DNA of 10,891 nucleotides, from positions 1 through 10,891 of the forward strand of contig DHOX01000076.1 of assembly GCA_002409785.1 (NCBI GenBank), written 5' to 3'. This document shows, piece by piece, positions 1-6,704 of the stretch. Numbering within the stretch: the stretch's first letter is position 1; every line of letters begins with the position of its first letter. The DNA is from Prevotella sp. UBA5379. Its GTDB lineage: Bacteria > Bacteroidota > Bacteroidia > Bacteroidales > Bacteroidaceae. A program made the translations under genes and the position numbers. The notes beneath the pieces were generated by a model. That model searched no databases. It was not told the origin of the DNA and was given only the letters and a program-made list of their open reading frames with translations.

Positions 1-275
1 AAAGATAAGAATAAATGATCTGTCATGCAATATCTGCTGACTGATATGGATTTGTGAATCAAGGAAATAGCAGCGTGTGTGGATGTTTTCCAAGTATATT
101 TAACTCACATTAACTTTATGGGGGGAAGAAATATGGTGATATGCTTGTGCTCTTGGCAAAACAATTTTATCTTTGTATGTATGATCCGGAAGAACAAGGG
201 GAAGCAATTTTCTTCTTTATCTGTCGGATCCTTGGTTAACCAGTTATATTTAGAATTAAACTAAAAGAAAAAACT
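1..275. other. Upstream region of mgsA, no convincing gene
   Basis: This stretch holds the mgsA promoter and its leader of roughly 90 nt. I see no recognisable protein here. A 61-codon open frame at 79-264 on the + strand has no family resemblance, an unconvincing composition rich in Cys, Phe and Asn, and runs straight through the promoter, so I do not call it. Positions 1-140 contain nothing I can identify; the end of an upstream gene may lie just outside the window. Confidence 0.5.
144..175 (+). promoter_or_regulatory. Predicted mgsA promoter (Bacteroidetes sigma-ABfr type)
   Basis: A perfect match to the Bacteroidetes -7 element TAnnTTTG is present as TATCTTTG at 168-175. A TTG at 145-147 lies 20 bp upstream, which suits the -33 element in spacing and sequence. 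Transcription would begin near 182, giving a leader of about 90 nt before the mgsA ATG at 276. The element sequences are seen directly; promoter activity is inferred. Confidence 0.65.
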
Positions 276-902
276 ATGGAAAATTTCGTGAAGAGGAATA
301 TCGGTCTGGTGGCTCATGATGCCAACAAAAAGGATCTCATGGAATGGTGTTTATGGAACTCGAATAAATTGATTGGACATAAATTCTATTCTACCGGTAC
401 CACAGGGCACTTGATCCTGGCTGCTTTGTCTAAAAAGCATCCGGAGGTAAAGTGGGATTTTACTATTCTTAATTCTGGTCCCTTGGGTGGTGACCAGCAG
501 ATGGGGTCTCTTATCGTGGCGGGGAAAATCGATTACCTGTTCTTTTTTACGGATCCGATGACCATGCAGCCTCATGATTCTGATGTCCGTGCCTTGACAC
601 GCTTGTGTAATGTGGAGAATATTGTGGTTTGCTGCAACCGGTCAACGGCTGACCATATCATTTCCAGCCCATTGTTCCAGGATGCAACTTATAAGCGGAT
701 CAAACCTGACTATTCGGCTTATTCTCACCGTTTTGCTAATCAACCGCTGGTGGAAGAGGTTGTGAAGTCCGTCAACACGCGGACGGGTTTAACGGACGAA
801 ACAGAAAGTGGGTCTGGTGAATCGGAGAAGGGGCTTGATAATGAGAAACCGGATACGGGAGAAAAGATAGTGGGGAATGCAGATCCGGCCCCTGTCAAAT
901 AA
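276..902 (+). CDS. mgsA: Methylglyoxal synthase with acidic C-terminal tail
   Basis: Converts dihydroxyacetone phosphate to methylglyoxal plus phosphate in the cytoplasm, an overflow bypass of lower glycolysis used when phosphate is limiting or sugar phosphates build up. The family signature is clear: LVAHD near the N-terminus with His14, GPLGGDQQ at 68-75 containing the expected catalytic Asp73, and the FFTDPMTMQPHDSDV stretch at 90-104 with His100 and Asp103, which match His19, Asp71, His98 and Asp101 of the E. coli enzyme. The domain ends near residue 155, the usual full length for the family (E. coli, 152 aa). Residues from about 168 to 208 form an extra hydrophilic tail rich in Glu, Asp, Gly, Ser, Thr and Lys, probably disordered. 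The gene is monocistronic, with its own promoter and terminator, and converges on the export operon. The start at 276 is chosen because the conserved domain begins a few residues later. Confidence 0.95.
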   Translation: MENFVKRNIGLVAHDANKKDLMEWCLWNSNKLIGHKFYSTGTTGHLILAALSKKHPEVKWDFTILNSGPLGGDQQMGSLIVAGKIDYLFFFTDPMTMQPHDSDVRALTRLCNVENIVVCCNRSTADHIISSPLFQDATYKRIKPDYSAYSHRFANQPLVEEVVKSVNTRTGLTDETESGSGESEKGLDNEKPDTGEKIVGNADPAPVK

Positions 903-929
903 AGAAAATGTAAAATTCTGTCATTTATG

Positions 930-966
930 GGGGCGTTTTCTCAACGAGAAAACGCCCCTTTATTCG
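930..966 (+). terminator. Intrinsic terminator of mgsA
   Basis: A perfect 13-bp stem (930-942 paired with 946-958, GC-rich at the base) closes a 3-nt loop and is followed by a short T-rich run (TTTATT). It lies 27 nt after the mgsA stop codon and 31 nt from the end of the convergent permease gene. On the minus strand the hairpin is followed by a mixed sequence rather than a U-tract, so it should stop mgsA transcripts better than those of the opposing operon. Confidence 0.88.
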
Positions 967-989
967 TTCCTTATCTCTGCGTTCAGATC

Positions 990-2306
990 CTATATTTGGT
1001 TTTCGGCTTCTTCCTCCGGAATATCCGTATCTGAGGTCTCTGTGGAAGTTCCCTTTTCCGTTTTGGCGGCCAAAGCCTTGTTCTTGATGTTCTCAATGGC
1101 TGAGTAGGCCCGCTTCCTGGTGAGCTTTAACTGATAGCGGTATACCAGGAAGGTGGTACACCCGTAGACGATGACTTGTATCCATAAGGGTATGATAAAC
1201 TTCTGGACTTCGTCCAGCGTTGCGCCCATATCATTGATGGAGATGAATGCTCGGATTCCCCAGGTTGATGGGATCAGGGCTGCAACACCCTCCCAGAATC
1301 CCGGGATGTTACTGAGAGGCCAGGATACCCCTGTCATGAATAGAAAAGGAACTGAAGTGAAGATGACTAGTAACAGGACATTCTCCCTGTAGCGTACAAA
1401 GCAGGACAGAGTCATGCCGAAGAAGGTGACCGCGAGGATGAAGGGAATAAGTAGTCCCCAGAGTGCCAGAGGGTCTGATAATTCTGTGAAATGGAAAAAG
1501 TGGGGGACGCAGAGGGTGACATAAGCTGCCTGTACACAGTAAATCATAAAGCATGCCATGGCTTTGCCCAATATGATCCGGAAAGTCCCCATATAGTGTC
1601 TGCTGATCGGTACAAGTTCCTTATAGCGGTTGTTCTCTCTCGCGGTTCCGGCGGATAAGCCGATGCCCAGAAGCAGGGTTTGCTGAAGGATCAGCATGAG
1701 TACGCCGGGAATGATGGCATTGCCATAGCCCCCTGGCTCATTGAAGATGGCAACATTACTCGATTTGATGGGGTTGGCAGTGACATTATCTTCCTGATTC
1801 GTGAAATCGGCTGACCGGCTGATCTGAATCTTGGAATTGATCTTGTTGGCTACATTTACCGCAGTACTGTAAACAGCACGATAGTAAAGCATCAGGCTCA
1901 TGTCTGCGTATGTGCTTACATGACTCGTCTCATTCCGGTAAACTCTCTTCTCGAAATCTTCCGGAAAATAGAGTACGCCATGCACGGCGTTCCGGCCGGC
2001 GAGTTGCTTGGCTTCTTCCAGATTATCACAATAATAGGCTACTTTCGTGTCGGGACTGGCATCATAGTCACGGATAAACTCTCTGCTCAGATGACTGTGA
2101 GACATGTCTACGATGGCTACAGGTACATCTCTTATCACTTCGTTGTTGTAGATCCAGGAATATACCAGAGGATAGAAAAGTGGAACGAGAATACAGAAAA
2201 TAAGTACCCCTTCGTCAGAAAAGGCATTGCGCATCTCCTTGGCCCAGATATAACACATATCCTGGATACCATGTCCGATAGCTTTTATAAAACCTTCTTG
2301 TTCCAT
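990..2306 (-). CDS. ABC-2 type transporter permease (second permease of export operon)
   Basis: Inner-membrane permease of the ABC-2 family (ABC2_membrane_3/YhhJ-like). The architecture is typical: a cytoplasmic N-terminus, a first membrane segment at about 34-52, a large periplasmic domain at about 55-190 that starts with the characteristic VPVAIVDMSHSHLSREF stretch, then a block of five hydrophobic segments (roughly 195-218, 243-268, 282-303, 308-330 and 372-390). The motif GTARENNRYKELVPISRHY at 220-238, between the second and third segments, fits the cytoplasmic coupling region seen in this family. The start codon lies 3 nt after the stop of the upstream permease, so the two are almost certainly co-translated and probably form a heterodimer. 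The last 30 residues are an acidic Thr/Glu-rich tail. The transported substrate cannot be told from sequence; related systems export drugs, lipids or other hydrophobic compounds. Confidence 0.88.
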   Translation of the reverse strand: MEQEGFIKAIGHGIQDMCYIWAKEMRNAFSDEGVLIFCILVPLFYPLVYSWIYNNEVIRDVPVAIVDMSHSHLSREFIRDYDASPDTKVAYYCDNLEEAKQLAGRNAVHGVLYFPEDFEKRVYRNETSHVSTYADMSLMLYYRAVYSTAVNVANKINSKIQISRSADFTNQEDNVTANPIKSSNVAIFNEPGGYGNAIIPGVLMLILQQTLLLGIGLSAGTARENNRYKELVPISRHYMGTFRIILGKAMACFMIYCVQAAYVTLCVPHFFHFTELSDPLALWGLLIPFILAVTFFGMTLSCFVRYRENVLLLVIFTSVPFLFMTGVSWPLSNIPGFWEGVAALIPSTWGIRAFISINDMGATLDEVQKFIIPLWIQVIVYGCTTFLVYRYQLKLTRKRAYSAIENIKNKALAAKTEKGTSTETSDTDIPEEEAENQI

Positions 2307-2309
2307 TGT

Positions 2310-3479
2310 TTAAGGAATATAAATATCATGTAGCATTGCCCTCTTGAGATTTCCGCTTGTGAGCAATGGCAATATGGTAAAGCAGCACAGTGCGATGACA
2401 TCGCTTAAAACGTATGTGAGGGGGAAGTCATTGAATATGCACGTATGGTAAATGACATAGTAGTGCCGCAGGGGGAACATCTGGGCAATGGCCTGGATCT
2501 CGGGGGCCATGCTTTCGAGGGGATAGGTGGATCCGACAACTGAGAAACTCACTACGGACCATAGTGAGCAGATGCTCATGGCCATGCGCAGGGATGGCAT
2601 CAGCCCGAAGGCGAAAATACCGAAACTCTGGCAGGATATGACGGAGAGGAAACCGAGTAGGAGCATTCTGCCTACTCCTCCTGGATGGGGGAACCCCAGG
2701 ACGTAGTAGATGTAAAATTCGAAGCAGTAGAAGATAGACAGGAAAATGAGTGTCTGCGGCAGCATCTTACCGGCAATGGCTACGTAAACGTTGTTGTGCG
2801 CCATGGCCATCCACTGCCGGGAACGTTTGAACTTCAACTCTGTCCCGATGGAATAGGGAGTGATCAGAAATACGAAAAGTAACAGGACTCCCGGTACGAT
2901 AAAGGTACTTAAGTAGACATTATAGTTGGTCCATGGATTACCGATCAGGTGCAGGTCTATTGCAACCGGCTGGATATTAGTCGCTATTTCCTGGTCTGTC
3001 TTTCCCATTGCCGCAAGTTTTTCCGTTCCTACGCCGGCTGTCCCCAGTGCACTGGCTGTCTTCAGGTCACGATAGAGCAGGTTACCTGCCAGCAGGTATT
3101 CCGTATTATAATAATAGGACATCTTGGCTTGTACTCCTCTCATGATGTCTCTGGTCATGCCTTTGGGAATATAGAGAAAGCCGAAGATGTTATCCTTCTG
3201 GATGTCTCTTCTGGCCTCGTTTACGTTCTCATAACTTTCTACGATACTTGTCGTTTGCAGGCCATCAAGACGGCGTATAATGGCACGGGAAGTTGGTGTG
3301 TTATCCTGGTCGACAATTCCCACTGGCATTTTGGCAGGAACTCCTTCCCCCATCAGTGAAGTGAAAAAAATGACTACAATGATGGGGAAGAAAATCATGC
3401 AGAAAGCATAAATAGGATTTCTTCGGATATTGCCACACTCTCTCAGGGCAATCAGATAAATGTCTTTGAGGACTTTCAA
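2310..3479 (-). CDS. ABC-2 type transporter permease (first permease of export operon), TTG start
   Basis: Paralogue of the next gene with the same plan: first membrane segment at about 24-42, periplasmic domain at about 48-185 beginning with MPVGIVDQDNTPTSRAIIRR, then hydrophobic segments at about 188-210, 233-260, 271-293, 300-318 and 358-375. The motif GTELKFKRSRQW at 212-223 occupies the same place as the GTARENNRYKE motif of its partner. The length of 389 aa is normal for YhhJ-like permeases. The start appears to be TTG at 3479-3477: an in-frame TAG sits two codons upstream, the conserved N-terminal region needs residues well before the first internal Met, and a purine run (AAAAAGGGG) precedes it by about 6 nt. 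It lies 16 nt after the adaptor gene. No nucleotide-binding domain is present in this protein. Confidence 0.87.
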   Translation of the reverse strand: MKVLKDIYLIALRECGNIRRNPIYAFCMIFFPIIVVIFFTSLMGEGVPAKMPVGIVDQDNTPTSRAIIRRLDGLQTTSIVESYENVNEARRDIQKDNIFGFLYIPKGMTRDIMRGVQAKMSYYYNTEYLLAGNLLYRDLKTASALGTAGVGTEKLAAMGKTDQEIATNIQPVAIDLHLIGNPWTNYNVYLSTFIVPGVLLLFVFLITPYSIGTELKFKRSRQWMAMAHNNVYVAIAGKMLPQTLIFLSIFYCFEFYIYYVLGFPHPGGVGRMLLLGFLSVISCQSFGIFAFGLMPSLRMAMSICSLWSVVSFSVVGSTYPLESMAPEIQAIAQMFPLRHYYVIYHTCIFNDFPLTYVLSDVIALCCFTILPLLTSGNLKRAMLHDIYIP

Positions 3480-3495
3480 TGTCTACCCCTTTTTG

Positions 3496-4491
3496 TTATT
3501 TCTTTATTTTCTTGATAATCAGACTCATTCCCGGACGCAGACCTTCTAAACTGGTGATCGGACGGGCTTTGACTTCAAATGTCTTCAGGTCATACTGGCC
3601 TGTTGTCTTGGTGGCTTTCCACGTGGCGTATGATCCTTCATCCTTGATGTAGTAGACGCGCATCTTGATGTTTTTGTCAAATGCCGGAACGTATGCGGTG
3701 AAGGTCTGTCCGAGATTCAAATGCTTCAGATGGTCTTCCCTCACGTTGAAATCTCCCCAGAGGTCATTCATGATGTCTATGCTCATGATGGGGGATCCCA
3801 TATTGACAAGTTCCCCGACTTCAGGATAGACGTCGGAGACTTCTCCTTCTACGGGAGAGATCTGAACGGTCTCCTTTAAGAGGGAACTCATCACCTTTAC
3901 GGCATCTCTGGCGGCCTGGGTGTTATGTGCAGCTATCTGCTTCTCCTGGGAGCGGGCTCCACTCTTGGCAAGGTCATATTGGGCTTCTGCCGCCTTTACC
4001 TGAGACGATGCGGCTTGATAGGCTGCCAGCGCTTCATCTCGTTTCTGGCCGGCGATGACTCCTTCATTATAGAGGTTTTGCATCCGGGTATAGGTCTTCT
4101 TGGCTATCGTTCGGGCGGATACGGCAGTCATCACCATTTGGTATGCTGCCTCAATCTGCTGCTTCCTGGCTCCCGCATCGGTCAGATTCTGCATGGCTTG
4201 GGTGGCCTCTCCTGTGGCTTCCAGCACCTGTTTCTGTGCGGAAATTTCCGGTACTTGAAGGATGGCAAGGGTGTCTCCTACATGGACATAGTCTCCCTCC
4301 TTGACCCTGAGTTCTTCGATACGCCCGGGGAGTTTGCTGGATACCCGGTATTCTGAAACTTCTACTTCACCTTGAATGATGTCTTTCTGCTTTCCAAAAG
4401 TGAAAAAACCGATGATGCCCACCACGATGACGACCAGGGCAAATCCCAGGACTGCGAGCATGATGTTGTTATGTTGTGATTTCGCTGACAT
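3496..4491 (-). CDS. HlyD-family periplasmic adaptor (membrane fusion protein)
   Basis: Periplasmic adaptor that bridges inner-membrane permeases to a TolC-type outer-membrane channel. One N-terminal membrane anchor spans about 11-33 with no lipobox Cys. Two half-lipoyl motifs are visible, YRVSSKLPGRIEELRVKEGD at 49-68 and ISPVEGEVSDVYPEVGELV at 211-229. Between them, about 83-205 is an Ala/Gln/Lys-rich helical hairpin expected to form the coiled coil that contacts the TolC partner. A beta-barrel region follows and ends with the family-typical GLRPGMSLIIK at 317-327. At 331 aa it is the size of YhiI/EmrA-like adaptors. It sits between the outer-membrane factor gene (30 nt upstream) and two ABC-2 permeases, which identifies it as the adaptor of an ABC exporter rather than of an RND pump. 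Confidence 0.9.
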   Translation of the reverse strand: MSAKSQHNNIMLAVLGFALVVIVVGIIGFFTFGKQKDIIQGEVEVSEYRVSSKLPGRIEELRVKEGDYVHVGDTLAILQVPEISAQKQVLEATGEATQAMQNLTDAGARKQQIEAAYQMVMTAVSARTIAKKTYTRMQNLYNEGVIAGQKRDEALAAYQAASSQVKAAEAQYDLAKSGARSQEKQIAAHNTQAARDAVKVMSSLLKETVQISPVEGEVSDVYPEVGELVNMGSPIMSIDIMNDLWGDFNVREDHLKHLNLGQTFTAYVPAFDKNIKMRVYYIKDEGSYATWKATKTTGQYDLKTFEVKARPITSLEGLRPGMSLIIKKIKK

Positions 4492-4521
4492 AATTATATA
4501 GCGTGATTTTTGTTTCTATGA

Positions 4522-6015
4522 TTATCTTAAAATACCAAGAGCCTTTTCCAACTCTGTCTGAGCGAGTTTTAAGTCCACTTCTGCATCTATCTTCTCACTC
4601 TGGGCTTGTTGCCAGGCGGTCTGGGCTCTCATGACATCTGTTACTTTCATGATCCCTTCCTTGAATCCGAGATCGGCGGAACGGAGATTTTCATCAGCGC
4701 TCTTCAGATTCTGGTTTGTCATCACAAGCCTCTTATGGGCTTCTTTGATCTTAAACCGGCTTTGAGATATTTGCAGTTGAATCTTTTCACGGGTATCTGC
4801 TATTTGCATCTCGGCAATATTGGATGCTGCCTCAGAGGCTCTTACTTTGTATGACCCTTCATTCCAGCTCCATAAGGGTACTTCTACGGTAAGCCCCAGG
4901 GTCCAGACGCCGGCAATTTGTTTCTGGAATCCATTGAACGTGTTGGGACTGGATACCAGATAGCCTCCTGTCGCCAGGACATGAGGCAGGTATTCTGCCC
5001 GGATCATCTTAGTGTTCTGCTTGCTGATATCTATGGTGTTCTGAAGAATCCTGATCTCGGGACGGGTCATGAGGTCTGAATCGGTCGGCTGGACTATGGA
5101 CAAACTGGAGGAATCCAGATTCTTCTTGTTCTCGTCTGCAAGATGTATGTCTTCGTCCAAAGGCAGCCCGCAGAGTTGGCAGAGATACATCTTTGCCAGT
5201 GACAGACCGTCTTCCACCTGAGTGACTTGCATGTCAGCTTCATTGACCTTTACGTCCACTTGCAGGCCGTCTGACTTGGTGGCTACACCTTGGGCAATCA
5301 TTTTATGGACATCATCACTGAGCTTCTTGATTAGTTTGTGATAACTGTAGACCAGGTCTTCTTTCTGCTTCAGTGAGACAACCATCCAGTACGCCTGATC
5401 CGTATGATAGAGGGTGGTCTGTGTCGTAAAGTCAACACCGTTTGCCGCTAATTGCTCATTAATGTCTGCTATTTTATTGGCTGCATTAATGGCTCCACCC
5501 ATATAGACGGGTTCTCTGACCATAACTGATCCTGACCAGATGTTGTGGGTGTCCGTGCGGAACGCGTTCTTGATCTTTGTGCCTATCTGGTCTCCTAAAC
5601 TTCCGAGTGTAGGGCTGTATTGCTGTAACAGGCCTGCAAGCTGCTGGGCCATTTGTGGGGTGAGAAGTCCTTGCTGGACCAATGAAGTGATCAGGTCGGA
5701 AGCTCCTGTGCTGAGACTCCCGATAGAATTACTCCCTAAATGGGTCAGAGCGTCCTTTTGTCTGCTGTTGAGCAGGGATATTTCGCGACTGAAAAACTGA
5801 TAACCGCCTATAGCATCTACTTTGGGTAGATACTTAGTACGCATAGCCTTTTGTGTATTATAGGCTACTTTCTCGTTTAATTTGGAAATGTTGAGTTGCT
5901 TGTTGTTGCTCAGAGCCATCTCCCTGCAATCTTGCAGACTCAGGGTCTGTTGGGCTGTTGCCGGTAACATAGCTCCTAAAAAGGCGACAATTGTTGCTAA
6001 TTTCTTCATGTACAT
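4522..6015 (-). CDS. TolC-like outer-membrane efflux protein
   Basis: Outer-membrane channel of a tripartite exporter. The N-terminus MYMKKLATIVAFLGAMLPATAQ is a signal peptide, probably cut near residue 21 or 22 after ATA/ATAQ. Two outer-membrane-efflux repeats follow, each with the long amphipathic helices of the family: one at about 26-290, with KYLPKVDAIGGY at 61-72, and one at about 312-497, with EYLPHVLATGGY at 341-352. The repeated YLP...GGY pattern marks the start of each repeat's beta-barrel strands. The first repeat carries an insert at about 76-157, rich in Leu, Gln, Gly and Ser, where the first extracellular loop is expected. ATG codons occur at residues 1 and 3; both keep the signal peptide and I cannot decide between them. 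It is the first gene of the four-gene minus-strand operon. Confidence 0.92.
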   Translation of the reverse strand: MYMKKLATIVAFLGAMLPATAQQTLSLQDCREMALSNNKQLNISKLNEKVAYNTQKAMRTKYLPKVDAIGGYQFFSREISLLNSRQKDALTHLGSNSIGSLSTGASDLITSLVQQGLLTPQMAQQLAGLLQQYSPTLGSLGDQIGTKIKNAFRTDTHNIWSGSVMVREPVYMGGAINAANKIADINEQLAANGVDFTTQTTLYHTDQAYWMVVSLKQKEDLVYSYHKLIKKLSDDVHKMIAQGVATKSDGLQVDVKVNEADMQVTQVEDGLSLAKMYLCQLCGLPLDEDIHLADENKKNLDSSSLSIVQPTDSDLMTRPEIRILQNTIDISKQNTKMIRAEYLPHVLATGGYLVSSPNTFNGFQKQIAGVWTLGLTVEVPLWSWNEGSYKVRASEAASNIAEMQIADTREKIQLQISQSRFKIKEAHKRLVMTNQNLKSADENLRSADLGFKEGIMKVTDVMRAQTAWQQAQSEKIDAEVDLKLAQTELEKALGILR

Positions 6016-6097
6016 GAATTTTGTTCTTGCATGAAATGGATTCGACGACTATAATATAAGTAATACCTATTATTGTATACAGGAGATCTAAAACTTG

Positions 6098-6157
6098 TTA
6101 GAGAACTCGCTTATATAGGGTCGGCAATGGATTCCTTCTCTTCTCGGATGGGTTCAT
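6098..6157 (-). CDS. Possible 19-codon leader mini-ORF
   Basis: An ATG at 6157-6155 opens a 19-codon frame (MNPSEKRRNPLPTLYKRVL) that closes with TAA at 6098. It lies entirely inside the predicted untranslated leader of the export operon, about 82 nt before the TolC start. The peptide is strongly basic and has three prolines. A purine-rich stretch (GGAAAC) lies about 8 nt upstream. A 5-bp hairpin (TCTAA/TTAGA) overlaps the stop codon. Short frames of this length arise by chance, so this is only a candidate leader peptide that could couple ribosome progress to expression of the exporter. Confidence 0.2.
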   Translation of the reverse strand: MNPSEKRRNPLPTLYKRVL

Positions 6158-6219
6158 CTTAAAAGTTTCCGGTCCTGCTTATAGAATAGTACCTATATCT
6201 TTTTGTTCTAAACTTCTTG

Positions 6220-6250
6220 CAAATGTAAGGCTTTTATGTTGATTGGCCAA
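6220..6250 (-). promoter_or_regulatory. Predicted promoter of the TolC-HlyD-permease operon
   Basis: Read on the minus strand, TACATTTG (6227-6220) matches TAnnTTTG exactly. A TTGG at 6250-6247 lies 19 bp upstream as a plausible -33 element, and it is one half of the palindrome TTGGCCAA (6243-6250). Transcription would start near 6213, leaving a leader of about 200 nt before the TolC start codon, long for a simple Bacteroidetes promoter. Confidence 0.55.
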
Positions 6251-6260
6251 GAAAAAAAGC

Positions 6261-6358
6261 ACAGTTTACCGTTAAAGGAATTAAATGTAATATTTTTAGC
6301 GAAAAAAGGACCAACGTTCAAATTATTTTCTTATCTTTGCATCGTAACCGTAAACTGT
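6261..6358. repeat. Inverted 14-nt sequence pair flanking the divergent promoters
   Basis: ACAGTTTACCGTTA at 6261-6274 and TAACCGTAAACTGT at 6345-6358 are reverse complements at 13 of 14 positions, 70 nt apart. The left arm lies about 10 bp upstream of the minus-strand -33 element; the right arm covers the predicted + strand transcription start. The left arm also contains an imperfect palindrome, TTTACCGTTAAA (6265-6276). The arrangement suits two operator sites for one regulator, possibly with looping. The matches are seen directly; the regulatory role is inferred. Confidence 0.45.
6332..6339 (+). promoter_or_regulatory. Predicted -7 element of the DUF4492-cydAB operon
   Basis: TATCTTTG is a perfect match to TAnnTTTG, identical to the mgsA -7 element, and lies 26 nt before the DUF4492 start codon. 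Transcription would start near 6346, giving a very short leader. I see no convincing TTTG/TTG -33 element at the right distance (around 6309-6313 reads GGACC), so the promoter may depend on an activator. Confidence 0.55.
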
Positions 6359-6365
6359 AATATGT

Positions 6366-6641
6366 ATGAAACGAAACAATTTCCTATATAGGACTTTTCG
6401 CTTGTACTATGATGGCTTTCGTGATATGACCGTGGGAAAGACGCTATGGGCGGTGATTCTGATTAAACTGTTTATCATTTTTGCAATATTAAAAGTGTTT
6501 TTCTTCCCGGATTTCATCAGTCATCATGCCAGGAAGGGACAGGAGAGCCAATTTGTGTCTGAACAAGTTCTTAACCGGACCACTCCGTCGGCGCAGATGA
6601 CGCCACGGCCGGTGAAGCCGCGGCTGCCCGGTTCCAGATAA
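6366..6641 (+). CDS. DUF4492 small membrane protein, cytochrome bd-associated
   Basis: A 91-residue protein of the DUF4492 family, which I recognise from its position directly before cydA in Bacteroidetes and from the conserved core YYDGFRDMTVGKTLWAVILIKL at 14-35 (given here only as a location), followed by a single membrane helix at about 28-48 ending in KVFFFPDF. A conserved-looking SEQVLNR lies at 65-71. Beyond it is a basic, Pro/Arg-rich, GC-rich tail of about 20 residues. The predicted topology is one membrane pass. Its function has not been established to my knowledge. Because it shares a promoter with cydA, lies 63 nt ahead of it, and is a small single-helix protein, a role as an accessory subunit like CydX/CydH or in oxidase assembly is plausible. 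A second ATG at 6362 is out of frame, so 6366 is the likely start. Confidence 0.85.
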   Translation: MKRNNFLYRTFRLYYDGFRDMTVGKTLWAVILIKLFIIFAILKVFFFPDFISHHARKGQESQFVSEQVLNRTTPSAQMTPRPVKPRLPGSR

Positions 6642-6704
6642 GGGCTTTTACGGCTACGGAAAATCGGAAAGAACGAATCAATAAATAATTTAAAATCATA
6701 TATA

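Larger units (their letters stand above)
6016..6365. other. Divergent control region between export operon and cytochrome bd operon
   Basis: About 350 bp separate the divergent TolC-like and DUF4492 genes. The stretch contains one -7-type promoter element for each direction, a leader of about 200 nt for the minus-strand operon with a 19-codon mini-ORF, an 8-bp palindrome TTGGCCAA overlapping the minus-strand -33 region, and a pair of inverted 14-nt sequences placed beside the two promoters. No regulator gene (TetR, MarR or two-component) lies next to it in this window, so control would have to be by a distant regulator. Confidence 0.6.

Noticed and set aside
79..264. 61-codon + strand open frame before mgsA
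   Set aside because: It contains the mgsA promoter and leader, has odd composition, and shows no recognisable domain.
930..958. Bidirectional terminator for both mgsA and the permease operon
   Set aside because: The stem is perfect, but only the + strand side has a T-run; the minus-strand side reads CATAAATG, so I call it for mgsA only.
6192..6203. Additional + strand promoter (TATCTTTT)
   Set aside because: It matches only seven of eight positions, has no -33 partner, and a perfect -7 element lies closer to the DUF4492 start.
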